From NCBI RefSeq assembly GCF_000513115.1, contig NZ_BAUU01000010.1, forward strand, positions 1 to 64,000: DNA of 64,000 nt, given 5' to 3'. The number at the start of each line of letters is the position of its first letter. The first letter of the stretch is position 1. Both the position numbers and the translations under genes were made by a program. Origin of the DNA: Halalkalibacter hemicellulosilyticusJCM 9152. GTDB lineage: Bacteria > Bacillota > Bacilli > Bacillales > Bacillaceae_D. The notes beneath the pieces are model-generated. The model had not been told where the DNA came from. It made no database searches and worked only from the letters and a program-made list of their open reading frames with translations. Below, in pieces: positions 8,745 through 17,779 of the stretch.

Positions 8745-10123
8745 AATTGTCGACTAAAGTGAGCTTACTTGTTCTTTTGTCTATTGTATTAATCATAGTC
8801 ATTATGAGTTTTTCTTTTTACACTGTTTCGAAATCATTTTACAAAACCCAACTCCAGGAGGAAGTTGAGCATAGACTTGCTGCACACCGCGAAGTAGTAG
8901 AATTGCATACGATGCCAGAAACGCTTGAACATGTGATGATTATGGAAAAAAGAAACCAAGATAATATATTTATTATTTTTGATGCAAATTTTAATGTTCA
9001 AAATAGTACCCAACAAGTTTCAAAGGAAATGATTGATCGATATAAAAGTTGGATTGTTAGTCTTTCTAAACGCTCGCATGAAAAAACAGAATTTGTTAAC
9101 ACCATGACCGAACATATTCCCCATATTTGGTCATACGAACCGTTCAAGATCAACGAAGAGTCGGCAGGGTATCTATTTATTGACCAAGATACTGGTAGCT
9201 TTGAAGAAGCTAGGTTAACTCTTTTAGGTATTACAATGTCAATGGGGTTGATTACACTTTTATTTTCGGGTATGTTAACAATTTTTTTATCAAAAAAGAT
9301 TACGCTGCCAGTTACGAACGCACGGGATTTGACAAAGCAAATAGCAAAAGGGAACTTTGATGTCCAACTTTCTAGTAAGGGAAATGACGAAATAGCCGAT
9401 TTATTAAGACATATTTCTACTATGGCAAGACAACTTAAAGAGTATAGAGATACAAGACAACAATTTCTAACCAACATCTCTCATGACATCCGAACACCAT
9501 TAACATATATTAAAGGCTATGCTGCATTGTTAAGAGATCAGAAGGTTGAAGAAGGCCTTGTTCATGAGCAGGCGACAATTATTCATCAAGAAGCTGCACG
9601 AATGGAAAATTTAGTAAATGATATGTTTCAATTAATGAAGTTAGAGGAAGGGAAAATTTTGTTGAATATTCAGGAAATCGATATTGTTGATTTCATACAA
9701 GAAGTTAAAAAGAAAGTAACATTAGCTACTGAGGATAAGAAAATAGACATACTCTTTTCATACGCCTACCCCACTCTTCTTGCTAACATTGATCCAGATC
9801 AGTTTGAAAGAGCCTTACTTAACCTTTTGAATAATAGTATTAGACACACAACCTAAATGGGAAAATACAAGTTAGATTAGAGAAGAGAAACAAAGAAATA
9901 GTAATTGAAATTGAAGACGATGGCGAAGGAATTCCAGCTAAGGATCTTCTATATATGGGACCGTTTTTATCGAGTTGACAAATCGCGTTCCACGAAATAC
10001 GGTGGTAGCGGATTAGGGTTAGCCATTACTAAGCAAATTATTGAACGACATGGTGGAACAATACAAATCAAAAGTATGGTTAGTGTAGGAACGGTATTCA
10101 CTATTAAGTTAAACAATTCTTGA
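8741..10123 (+). pseudogene. Sensor histidine kinase, broken by two frameshifts
   Basis: The gene starts with two membrane segments (about residues 8-28 and 160-182) bracketing an extracellular sensor. A HAMP domain (about 183-236) and a HisKA box with phospho-acceptor H in FLTNISHDIRTPLTYIKGY follow. The frame stops at 9856 inside the N-box (LLNNSIRHT). Homology resumes in another frame (GKIQV...[14 protein letters not shown]) and, after a second shift near 9949, returns to the first frame for [10 protein letters not shown] and the G2 box GGSGLGLAI up to 10123. One base is missing near 9853 and two near 9949. Its cognate regulator is only a stump, so the whole two-component system is probably dead. 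Confidence 0.8.
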
Positions 10124-10262
10124 TATATTGTTATCAAAAATGGATGGTATAATATGAAATCGTTTAGTATCAATGTTTGGAAGCTTTATGTTTTAGGTTA
10201 GGTAGTTCTTGATGTTTTCATTAAAATGTGAGCCAGTCTACTTAAAGTAAAGAGCTAACCAT

Positions 10263-10297
10263 AAAAGGCTTAAAGATCGAGTTACTCTAAGCCTTTT
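10263..10297. terminator. Hairpin, probable terminator of the YibE/F operon
   Basis: AAAAGGCTTA (10263-10272) and TAAGCCTTTT (10288-10297) form a perfect 10-bp stem with a 15-nt loop. It lies between the kinase remnant and the 3' end of the minus-strand YibE/F pair. The T-tract is short on both strands, so efficiency is uncertain. Confidence 0.5.
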
Positions 10298-10325
10298 AAT
10301 GGCGTTTTTAACCTAAGCATAAACG

Positions 10326-11102
10326 CTAATCAATTGTTTCGTTATTCTTGTCCGCTTTCACTAAGAAATAAGCAGTAATCCAAGAGGTAATCGGAATAAC
10401 GAGTGTTACGCCAATGCCAGCACAAAGAATGGTAATCATCTCAGCACTAAATATTTTAGAATTGACAATCTCGCCTAGTGAATAGGATAAATCTTTAAAC
10501 CAAATAAGCAATGCTAAGTACCCTCCAAAGAAGGCAAAAAATAACGTATTCGTACTTGTTCCGAGAATATCTCTCCCAATATTTAATCCGGATGAGAATA
10601 AGTCTTTTCGACTAATAGATGGATTATGGTAATGGATCTCACGCATTGGAGAGGAAATAGAGATCGCTGTATCAATGATTGCCCCAATTGTGCTCATAAT
10701 AATGACAGCAGCTCCAACTTTAACAAAATCGATTCCAATATGAAGGGAAAACATACTAAGCTCTTCAATTTCTTCTCCTCCAAACCCTTGAATCATCGCT
10801 TTATTTGTTACAATGAAAATGAAAAACAGTAATAGAACGGTAGTAAAAACACTCGAAATGAAAGCTGTTTTTGTTTTAATGTTCCAGCCATTAATATAAA
10901 ATAAATTAATACAACTTATCACTGTACATGCCATTAATGTTAAGATAATGAGATTGACATTTGGGTCGTTCATAATAAAGATAAACACGATAAGGACGCC
11001 AAAATTGAAGAAGATAGCTAAAAAAGATCTTACCCCTTTTCCACCACCAATGAAGGCCATTAATAGAAAGAGAATCGCTGATAGTACGAACAAAGTATTC
11101 AT
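10326..11102 (-). CDS. YibE/F-family membrane protein (second of pair)
   Basis: 258 aa with about seven membrane helices. It shows the family's conserved patterns (GAIIDTAISISSPMREI, SGLNIGRDILGTSTNTLFFAFFGGYLALL) and is homologous to the downstream half of the partner gene. It overlaps that partner by 4 bp (11099-11102), so the two are translated together and probably form a heteromeric membrane complex. YibE/F proteins are predicted transporters or permeases of unknown substrate. The start is an ATG inside the end of the upstream gene. Confidence 0.8.
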   Translation of the reverse strand: MNTLFVLSAILFLLMAFIGGGKGVRSFLAIFFNFGVLIVFIFIMNDPNVNLIILTLMACTVISCINLFYINGWNIKTKTAFISSVFTTVLLLFFIFIVTNKAMIQGFGGEEIEELSMFSLHIGIDFVKVGAAVIIMSTIGAIIDTAISISSPMREIHYHNPSISRKDLFSSGLNIGRDILGTSTNTLFFAFFGGYLALLIWFKDLSYSLGEIVNSKIFSAEMITILCAGIGVTLVIPITSWITAYFLVKADKNNETID

Positions 11103-12226
11103 GCTCCTGCCCTCTTTCTCTGAATGAAAAATATCGTCGTATAAATAGCAATCGGGATGGTTAACACGATTCCAATACCACCAGCTAAAGCCCGGGCCAA
11201 TTCCAAGGAAAGGTTCATGGAAAGGGTAAACCCTAGTGGAGAATGATTTTTTAAATACAAAATAAGCATTGGGATGGAACCACTAATATAGACAAAAAAT
11301 AAAATATTTGTCATCGTTCCCATAATGTCTTTTCCAATTTCCATTCCTGAAGTTTTTAGTACTTTTACTGAAATGTTATTATTCTTTTCGTATAATCCAA
11401 ATATAGAAGAGGACATCGTTATCGCTACGTCCATAACAGCTCCAAGAGAACCGAGGAACAATCCTGCCATAAATACCATTTGATAAGGTCGAGTTATAAA
11501 TTGCATCCCCTCATACCTAAGTCCATTTTCTGCCGTTACTTGAATAATAACATACGTAATAAGCAGCGAGATGAAAGTAGCAAAAAGGGTAGCTACAATC
11601 GCTGAAAATGTTTTTTCATTAAACCCGTTAACGAGTAAGAGAGAAATAACAGTAAATACAATAATACTGAATGCGCATATAAGTACAAGACTTATGTCTG
11701 AATGATTGATATATATATCTAAGGCAAAAGATAACAAGAGCGCATTTATGGCTAAACTTAAAATAGAAAATAGTCCTTGTTTCTTTCCAATAATGATTAA
11801 AGTGAAGATGAAAATCCAGGCAACTACTACTAAATATGTATCACGTTTAACATCTTTTATCATCCCTGTTAATGCTGTGTTTTCTTCTTCCATTGTAGTC
11901 ATCGATACAAAAACGTGTTGCCCTACTTTATATTCGTGATCATAAGCTTTAGATAAGGAATATTCATTAGTTAGAGAGATGAGCTTTCCTTTGTCTTCAC
12001 CATTTTTTAATATTGCGTTTATTTCCTGTGTGTATATACGATCTTCATTTCCGTACATATCAATAATTTCAGTTGTCTCTTGTAACTCTGTTTCGATAAC
12101 TTCGGCAATGGGTTGGTCATATAAAGAATAATTGTTGTTAACAAAGACGATGGAAGCCAGAAAAGATAAGGATAATATGATAACTAGTAAGAAATGTTTG
12201 GTCGTTATTTTTTTTATGACATTCAA
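11099..12226 (-). CDS. YibE/F-family membrane protein with extracytoplasmic N-terminal domain
   Basis: 375 aa. One N-terminal membrane anchor (about 12-30) precedes an extracytoplasmic beta-type domain (about 35-125) containing a VGQHVFVSMT segment. About seven helices follow, with the family motifs GSLGAVMDVAITMSSSIFGLYEKN and SGMEIGKDIMGTMTNILFFVYISGS. It is first in a two-gene minus-strand operon, and GGAGG precedes the ATG. Substrate unknown. Confidence 0.8.
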   Translation of the reverse strand: MNVIKKITTKHFLLVIILSLSFLASIVFVNNNYSLYDQPIAEVIETELQETTEIIDMYGNEDRIYTQEINAILKNGEDKGKLISLTNEYSLSKAYDHEYKVGQHVFVSMTTMEEENTALTGMIKDVKRDTYLVVVAWIFIFTLIIIGKKQGLFSILSLAINALLLSFALDIYINHSDISLVLICAFSIIVFTVISLLLVNGFNEKTFSAIVATLFATFISLLITYVIIQVTAENGLRYEGMQFITRPYQMVFMAGLFLGSLGAVMDVAITMSSSIFGLYEKNNNISVKVLKTSGMEIGKDIMGTMTNILFFVYISGSIPMLILYLKNHSPLGFTLSMNLSLELARALAGGIGIVLTIPIAIYTTIFFIQRKRAGA

Positions 12227-12417
12227 ATCAAAACCTCCAATTATTCGATGGAATGATTTCTTAAGAACAAGCCTTTTTATAATACCATCAAATGTATTTT
12301 AGTTAAAAGAGAACAAAAATTCTTAAATTAGATATCTGTTCCAATTTCTTTGTGGTCATTTTTTAGAATAAGGTTTCAATGAAGGTAGATATCTTTTTTT
12401 TAGGGGGAGAATGAATC

Positions 12418-13227
12418 ATGTATAATGCGATTACTGACACATTACATAAATTAGGGCTTTCAAATAAACCTGTATGTCTTCATTCATCATTACGATCATT
12501 TGGTTGGGTAGAAGGAGGAGCAAAAGCGATCATTAAAGGTTTTCTAGATCTGGGCTGTACAATACTAGTTCCCACATTTTCATATGACTTTTCCGTTGTT
12601 CCACCTGAAAATCTAAGGCCAGCTCGTAATGGATGTGGTGATTATAGTTGGTGTATGAATGAAGAGTCAAATGATAAAATATATACATGTGAAACGAATC
12701 AAGTCGATACAGATATGGGTGCCATCCCAAAATCGATCCTTACTATGAAGGGTCGTAAACGTGGAAATCATCCACTTAACTCTTTTGCAAGTATCGGACC
12801 TCTTGCGAAAGAGTTAATATCTGAGCAATCTCCAACAAATGTTTATGGACCATTAAAGAAACTGGTTGAGTTAAATGGTAGTGTTATACTCATGGGAGTA
12901 GGCTTAGAAAGACTAACTTTACTTCATCTCGCAGAAGAAATGGCTGGAAGACAGTTGTTTCGTCGATGGGCAAAAGATACGAATGGTTCAACAATATTGG
13001 TTGAAGTCGGGGGATGTTCAGAGGGATTCCATAAATTAGACCAATTGGTTTCTGGCATGACAAAAAATGTAACAGTTGATAAAAGTTTTTGGCGTATTTT
13101 CAATACAAAGTCAATTCTCGACGTGACACAATTAGCAATTAAAGAGAATCCGCTTATAACTCATTGCGGTAATTTTGATTGTGAACGGTGTAATGATGCG
13201 GTACAAGGCGGACCAATATTACTATAA
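12418..13227 (+). CDS. Aminoglycoside 3-N-acetyltransferase (AAC(3)) family protein
   Basis: 269 aa, normal for the family. It has the acetyl-CoA-binding and core motifs LHSSLRSFGWVEGGA, VPTFSY, RGNHPLNSFASIG and YGPLKKL, the HLAEE segment, and a C-terminal CGNFDCERC cluster typical of Bacillus members such as YokD. Members transfer acetyl from acetyl-CoA to a 3-amino group, but many chromosomal Bacillus homologues give little or no drug resistance, so the natural substrate is unknown. A GGGGGAGAATGAATC stretch supplies the ribosome binding site. Single gene, with a divergent promoter region shared with the YibE/F operon. Confidence 0.85.
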   Translation: MYNAITDTLHKLGLSNKPVCLHSSLRSFGWVEGGAKAIIKGFLDLGCTILVPTFSYDFSVVPPENLRPARNGCGDYSWCMNEESNDKIYTCETNQVDTDMGAIPKSILTMKGRKRGNHPLNSFASIGPLAKELISEQSPTNVYGPLKKLVELNGSVILMGVGLERLTLLHLAEEMAGRQLFRRWAKDTNGSTILVEVGGCSEGFHKLDQLVSGMTKNVTVDKSFWRIFNTKSILDVTQLAIKENPLITHCGNFDCERCNDAVQGGPILL

Positions 13228-13327
13228 TGGTACTTCTATAATAGTCATCGATTGTAAGGAATACTTTCTTAACTGAGAAATGATACACGGAATTTTCCGC
13301 TTATAGACAAGTCGCACTTTCCTAACT

Positions 13328-13373
13328 AAAAAACCTATCGACTATCGCACTTTTGCGCGGCTTTGTCGATAGG
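13328..13373 (-). terminator. Terminator of the Rrf2 regulator gene
   Basis: CCTATCGAC (13334-13342) pairs with GTCGATAGG (13365-13373). On the minus strand the stem is followed by six U (the A-run 13328-13333). It sits 28 bp beyond the stop of the minus-strand Rrf2 gene. Confidence 0.75.
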
Positions 13374-13400
13374 CTGAAGACATTCCTATGAGCTGACTTT

Positions 13401-13835
13401 TTAACAGCTATTCTCTTGAGTAACAACATCCTGCATAACATCTTCTAACGTAAGACTTTTCAAAACCTTTTCCATTGCCAGTTGGGCTGTTATGAATAAT
13501 TGTTCAACTGTATTCTGGATATTCCTGCCTACAGGGCAATTTGGATTAGAATTTTCATGTATGCTGAATAACTCATTCTCCTGTACAACATTCACAGCTT
13601 TATAAACGTCAAACAGTGTAATATCTGATCGTTCTTTGGCTAGTTTAGCCCCTGGAATCCCTGGCTGTACCTCTATTAAACCAGCTTTTTTTAACATTCC
13701 CATTAGTTTTCTTATTACAGCAGGGTTCGTGTTAACACTGGAAGCTATAAATTCAGAAGTTGTTACTCCTTTTTTATTAAATTCAATTAGAGTCAATATA
13801 TGAATTCCGACAGAGAATCGGCTACTGATGGACAT
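13401..13835 (-). CDS. Rrf2-family transcriptional regulator
   Basis: 144 aa. An N-terminal winged helix (residues 1-80; SISSRFSVGIHILTLI, SSVNTNPAVIRKLMGMLKKAGL) and the conserved wing PGIPGAKLAKERSDITLFDVYKAV identify an Rrf2/YwnA-type regulator. Only two Cys are present (C79-like NCPVG and a C-terminal Cys), so an iron-sulfur cluster of IscR type is not expected. It may be a redox- or thiol-responsive repressor instead. Divergent from the NmrA-type oxidoreductase, with three dyad sites between them, so it very probably represses both. Confidence 0.85.
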   Translation of the reverse strand: MSISSRFSVGIHILTLIEFNKKGVTTSEFIASSVNTNPAVIRKLMGMLKKAGLIEVQPGIPGAKLAKERSDITLFDVYKAVNVVQENELFSIHENSNPNCPVGRNIQNTVEQLFITAQLAMEKVLKSLTLEDVMQDVVTQENSC

Positions 13836-13887
13836 GAGTAGTCACCACCCTTTTTATAACTATTTCATTATTTAATCATTTCTCATC

Positions 13888-14009
13888 TGTAATTAAAATG
13901 GTTACAAGTTTATTATAACAAATTACGAACAAAATACTAATTAGCATGTAGCTGTTGACAAATGGACTACAAGTAACTAAAATGATTACATGTAATTAAA
14001 GTGGTTACA
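13888..14009. promoter_or_regulatory. Three Rrf2-type operator dyads, TGTAA-N9-TTACA
   Basis: Near-identical 19-bp sites occur at 13888-13906, 13972-13990 and 13991-14009. Each has the form (T/A)GTAAYTAAARTGRTTACA, an imperfect dyad with half-sites TGTAA and TTACA. The last two are head to tail, exactly 19 bp apart. The middle one overlaps the -10 box of the oxidoreductase promoter and the first lies nearer the regulator gene. This arrangement fits autoregulation plus repression by the Rrf2 protein. Confidence 0.75.
13955..13983 (+). promoter_or_regulatory. SigA-type promoter of the NmrA-type oxidoreductase
   Basis: A perfect -35 TTGACA (13955-13960), a 17-bp spacer and -10 TAAAAT (13978-13983). 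The -10 is buried in an operator dyad, which explains how bound repressor would block transcription. Confidence 0.75.
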
Positions 14010-14037
14010 ATAAGATCCAAAAGGGAGGAAATAGGCA

Positions 14038-14901
14038 ATGAAAATATTAGTTACAGGAGCAACGGGGAAATTAGGTTCAAAGGTGGTAGATTCATTATTG
14101 AAGTCTATACCGGCAAGTGATTTAGCAGTGAGTGTGCGAAAACCAGAGAAAGCAGAAGGGCTTCGTAGCCGTGGTGTGGAAGTTCGTCAAGGTGATTTTG
14201 ATCATCCTGAATCATTAGATCATGCTTTTTCAGGGGTAGATCGGTTATTAATTATTTCTGCTGATGGTGACAATGACACTAGGGTTCTTCAACATACTCA
14301 TGCAGTTGAAGCGGCTGAACGTGCAGGGGTGAAATTTATTGCTTACACAAGTTTAGCAAATGCACAGGAAAGTAAAAATGTAATGGCTCCTCCTCATGTT
14401 GCTGCAGAAGACGCCATTATTAAGACTGGTATCCCATATTCGTTCTTGCGTAACAATTGGTATTTAGAAAACGAAATCGGAAGCATTCAAGGGGCTATCG
14501 CGGGATCTCCATGGGTAACTTCTGCTGGGTTAGGGAAAGTAGGTTGGGCATTGCAACAAGATTACGCAGATGCAGCAGCAGCTGTCCTTATTGGAAACGG
14601 TCATGAAAATACAGTGTATGAACTTTCTGGTCCTCTATTAACACAAGAAGAATTGGCATTAGCTCTTGGTCATGTATTAGGTAAAGAAATACCTGTACAA
14701 CAAGTAGGAGATGAAGAATATGCACAGATCATGAAAGGATTAGGTTTACCTGATTTTGTGATTCCGATTGTAGTAGGAATTCAAGGAAGCATTCGGAACG
14801 GTTCATTAGAAGTTGAAAGCACTGATTTTGAGAAAGTACTCGGTCGTCCAGTTACGCCGATTAACGAAGCACTAGCCCGACTTCTTCATGCAATTTCATA
14901 A
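14038..14901 (+). CDS. NmrA-type NAD(P)-binding oxidoreductase (YtfG/QorB-like quinone reductase)
   Basis: 287 aa. A Rossmann fold opens with VTGATGKLGSKVV (residues 5-17), followed by the VRKPEKAEGL segment that reads the NADP phosphate. DDxD-like acidic sites, an AYTSLA core and LRNNWYLEN follow, typical of NmrA-like atypical SDRs related to NAD(P)H:quinone oxidoreductase QorB. The usual YxxxK dyad is absent, as in this subfamily. GGGAGG precedes the ATG. It is a single gene under the divergent Rrf2 regulator, suggesting induction by electrophile, quinone or disulfide stress. Confidence 0.82.
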   Translation: MKILVTGATGKLGSKVVDSLLKSIPASDLAVSVRKPEKAEGLRSRGVEVRQGDFDHPESLDHAFSGVDRLLIISADGDNDTRVLQHTHAVEAAERAGVKFIAYTSLANAQESKNVMAPPHVAAEDAIIKTGIPYSFLRNNWYLENEIGSIQGAIAGSPWVTSAGLGKVGWALQQDYADAAAAVLIGNGHENTVYELSGPLLTQEELALALGHVLGKEIPVQQVGDEEYAQIMKGLGLPDFVIPIVVGIQGSIRNGSLEVESTDFEKVLGRPVTPINEALARLLHAIS

Positions 14902-14929
14902 CCTTGATAAATGAAATGAACACTACCTT

Positions 14930-14971
14930 TAGTAGTACAGCCCCCGTTCATGGCTTGTACTACTATTTTTT
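14930..14971 (+). terminator. Terminator of the NmrA-type gene
   Basis: TAGTAGTACAGCC (14930-14942) pairs with GGCTTGTACTACTA (14952-14965), with one bulge, and is followed by TTTTTT. Strong intrinsic terminator shape. Confidence 0.85.
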
Positions 14972-14989
14972 ATAGTAGAAATGAAGTAA

Positions 14990-15844
14990 TCAAAGGCTTG
15001 TTCTTTTACGAAAAGAATTTGGTGTGGTGCCAGTATATTTATTAAAGGTACGAAAAAAGTACGGCATACTTTGAAACCCTGCTTTTTTAGCAATAGTTTC
15101 TACAGTATCATGGCTCTCTCTTAATTCCTTCTTAACATAAGAAATTCGTTTAGTGATAATAAACTCCTTTACATTTACCCCCATTTGCCTTTTGAATTCC
15201 CTGCTATAATGAGGTGGCGAAACAGATGCTTGCTTTGCCAAGAATGTTAGTGACAGCGAAGATTGAAAATGAGACGAAATATGGTTGATACTTTCGTTTA
15301 GCCAAGGGACTGGAGAAGTGTCAACGTGACCTTTAGTAGGTATCGTGTGACGATAGATAGATAGTAACAACATATGAAGTAAAAGTGTAATCGCCATTTT
15401 GTAGTCAATCTTCTTTAGCGTCATTTCTTCTTTTATTTGATGAAGAATATGCTCAAACGTTAGCGCCTGTTCAGGTGAAATCGTGTATATGAAATCGACT
15501 TGATTATTCAACATATTTAAACATGTAGGTTTGTCTATACATTGAGGATACTCAAGTAAGTGAGGGTCGAAATAAATAATCGTTGACGTAATAAGCTCAG
15601 TAGCATCTGGATTACTAAAATGTACGGTGTTTTGTGGAATGATGACAAAATCTCCGGACATGACTTTAAAAGAACGATTATGAATGTAGAATTCGCCCTT
15701 TCCCTTATGTATATATATTAATTCATGCCAATCATGGAGGTGTGATGGAAGTTCTTGTTCAGGCTTCTTCGTATCTTGATCGATTAAAATGAATGGAAAG
15801 TTCACGTCCGATGGTATCTTTTTTCTTACGATCATCAATCTCAC
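14990..15844 (-). CDS. AraC-family regulator with cupin sensor domain
   Basis: 284 aa. An N-terminal cupin (about residues 20-105; HLHDWHELIYIHKGKGEFYI, then GDFVIIPQNTVHFSN) is joined to a C-terminal double helix-turn-helix (about 185-282) ending in the AraC signature AKKAGFQSMPYFFRTFNKYTGTTPNSFRK. The cupin in such proteins binds a sugar. The gene is divergent from the aldose-oxidation cluster starting at 15976, so it is the likely activator of that cluster. The ATG at 15844 lies 131 bp from the divergent start. Confidence 0.88.
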   Translation of the reverse strand: MRLMIVRKKIPSDVNFPFILIDQDTKKPEQELPSHLHDWHELIYIHKGKGEFYIHNRSFKVMSGDFVIIPQNTVHFSNPDATELITSTIIYFDPHLLEYPQCIDKPTCLNMLNNQVDFIYTISPEQALTFEHILHQIKEEMTLKKIDYKMAITLLLHMLLLSIYRHTIPTKGHVDTSPVPWLNESINHISSHFQSSLSLTFLAKQASVSPPHYSREFKRQMGVNVKEFIITKRISYVKKELRESHDTVETIAKKAGFQSMPYFFRTFNKYTGTTPNSFRKRTSL

Positions 15845-15975
15845 CTTTGTAGTAGGAATAAATGAATTATAGCATAGAGGTTAAATAAAGGTATAGATAT
15901 ATCATATTACGCAATTAATAAAACTTATTTTAACTGTTATGATAAAAAAAATGAGTGATTGGGGGCCCTTCATAG

Positions 15976-16808
15976 ATGAGGATCGATGCACATCAGCATT
16001 ATTGGAAAATGAGTCGAAATGACTATGGGTGGATAAAGCCAGATAATAAACGGATGTATCGCGATTATAGTCCAGCCGATTTACTTCCACATTTAAAGAA
16101 TCACAAAATAAATAAAACCATTTTGGTACAGGCTGCACCAACTGTTGATGAAACGATGTTTCTATTAGAGCTAAGTCAAACAGAAGATACGATAGCTGCC
16201 GTTGTTGGTTGGCTAGATTTGGCTGAAGCTAATTATACAAAACAATTAGAAATTTACAAGAGTTATCAAAAATTTGCGGGTATCCGAGTGATGATTCAAG
16301 ACATGGATGATGAAACGATTATTTTGAGTCCGCCTTATGTAAAGGCTTTTAAATATTTCGAAGCCATTCAATTACCTGTAGATTTATTAGTGACGCATGA
16401 TCAGTTAGATACTTTGAATCAATTAATGGAAATAGTACCTACCCTAAGGGGCGTGATAGATCATCTAGGGAAGCTAATATTTCTAATAGATCGTTTGAAA
16501 ATTGGTTCACTAACGTGAAAGCGTTATCAAATTACTCTAATCTTTATTGTAAAACCTCTGGCTTAATAACGGAAGCTTCAACAGATTGGCGTTGGAACGA
16601 TTTTCACCCTTATTTAACTGCTGCTCTAAAGCTTTTTAGTATTAATCGGTTAATGTATGGAAGTGATTGGCCTGTTTGTCTTATGGCAGGTACATATAAA
16701 GATACAATTGATATTATAATAAAAAATTTGGCGAATCAATTAAATAGTCAAGAATTGCAAAAGCTCTTTGGTGAGAATGCTAGTGAATTTTATCAATTAG
16801 TAAAGTAG
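15976..16808 (+). pseudogene. Amidohydrolase-family sugar lactonase (L-fuconolactonase-like), frameshifted
   Basis: Frame 1 (15976-16518) carries the amidohydrolase start MRIDAHQHYWK, with the HxH metal motif, and reaches GVIDHLGK. The sequence then continues in the next frame as NISNRSFENWFTNVKAL...YGSDWPVC...ENASEFYQL to 16808. Restoring one C at about 16474 gives the expected HLGKPN and a normal ~277-aa protein. Family members such as L-fuconolactonase open sugar lactones to acids. The AKR gene begins 12 bp downstream, so this is the first gene of an operon. The catalytic Asp (GSDWP) is intact, so the lesion is either very recent or an error. Confidence 0.8.
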
Positions 16809-16820
16809 GTGTAGAAGACG

Positions 16821-17777
16821 ATGGAATATAGGAGTTTAGGAAATACAGGTTTGTCCGTATCTTCACTTAGTTTTGGGGCATCATCGTTAGGTTCTGTGTT
16901 TCGAGAAGTGAGTGAAAAAGAAGGTATAAAAACGGTGAAAACAGCTGTAGACCATGGAATTAATTATATTGATGTTTCCCCTTATTATGGCCTAACTAAA
17001 GCAGAAGCGACATTAGGTAAAGCAATGTTGGAGCTAAACAGATACGAGATTGTTTTGTCCTCTAAAGCGGGTAGGTATGGCAAAGAAGATTTTGATTTTT
17101 CCTATAAAAGGATTATTCGCAGCGCAGAAGAAAGTTTAGAACGACTTCATACCGATTACTTAGATCTATTATTTTTGCATGATATTGAATTTGGTGATTA
17201 TGCACAGGTGATTGAGGAAGGTATTCCAGCGATGCAACAGCTTAAAAAGGAAGGAAAGATTAGATTTTACGGAGTGTCTGCCTTACCTTTACCTGTTTTC
17301 ACAAAAATAATAGAAGATGTTTCTTTAGATTTGATTCTCTCTTACTGTCACTATTCGTTAAATGATACTTCACTCTTAGAATTAGTACCGTTATTGGAGA
17401 AGAAAGGTATTGGATTAGTAAATGCATCCCCTTTATCTATGGGTTTATTGCATAATGGACCGATAGCTGATTGGCATCCTGCTGATCGAGAAATCATTGA
17501 GTTATGTAAAGAAACAGCTGCTTATTGTAAAGAACAAGGAGAAGATATAGCAAAGCTCGCTATTCAATTTTCAACTTCTAATCGTCATATTCCTACGACA
17601 TTAATAAGTACGGCAAGTGAAACGAATATAGTAAAAAATATTAATTGGCTCAAGGAACCTATGAATAAGGAGTTAATAGAAGAAGTACACAAAAGACTCG
17701 CCCCAATACAAAACCGTACTTGGCCAAGCGGCAAAAAAGAATACCATCAAGCTATTTCTAGCATAGGAGGTGTATAA
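16821..17777 (+). CDS. Aldo/keto reductase, L-fucose/L-galactose dehydrogenase-like
   Basis: 318 aa TIM-barrel AKR. The catalytic tetrad is visible: D in INYIDVSPYYG, Y in SPYYG, K in VLSSKAGRYG, and H in LLFLHDIEFGD. The N-terminus YRSLGNTGLSVSSLSFGASSLGSVF and the LHDIEF motif match the subgroup that oxidises aldoses (L-fucose, L-galactose, D-arabinose) to 1,5- or 1,4-lactones. The lactonase-like gene just upstream would hydrolyse that product. It lies 12 bp after the lactonase, and its last codons contain the ribosome binding site of the next gene, so the three are co-transcribed. Confidence 0.83.
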   Translation: MEYRSLGNTGLSVSSLSFGASSLGSVFREVSEKEGIKTVKTAVDHGINYIDVSPYYGLTKAEATLGKAMLELNRYEIVLSSKAGRYGKEDFDFSYKRIIRSAEESLERLHTDYLDLLFLHDIEFGDYAQVIEEGIPAMQQLKKEGKIRFYGVSALPLPVFTKIIEDVSLDLILSYCHYSLNDTSLLELVPLLEKKGIGLVNASPLSMGLLHNGPIADWHPADREIIELCKETAAYCKEQGEDIAKLAIQFSTSNRHIPTTLISTASETNIVKNINWLKEPMNKELIEEVHKRLAPIQNRTWPSGKKEYHQAISSIGGV

Positions 17778-17779
17778 AT

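Noticed and set aside
8741-10123. Two separate genes, a truncated kinase and a stand-alone ATPase domain protein
   Set aside because: The sequence between the two frames continues the kinase domain (GKIQV to GEGIPAKDL) in a third reading, so this is one gene with frameshifts and not a split pair.
12418-13227. Calling the AAC(3)-family gene an aminoglycoside resistance gene
   Set aside because: The family assignment is good, but chromosomal Bacillus homologues often lack such activity, and there is no mobile element or resistance context.
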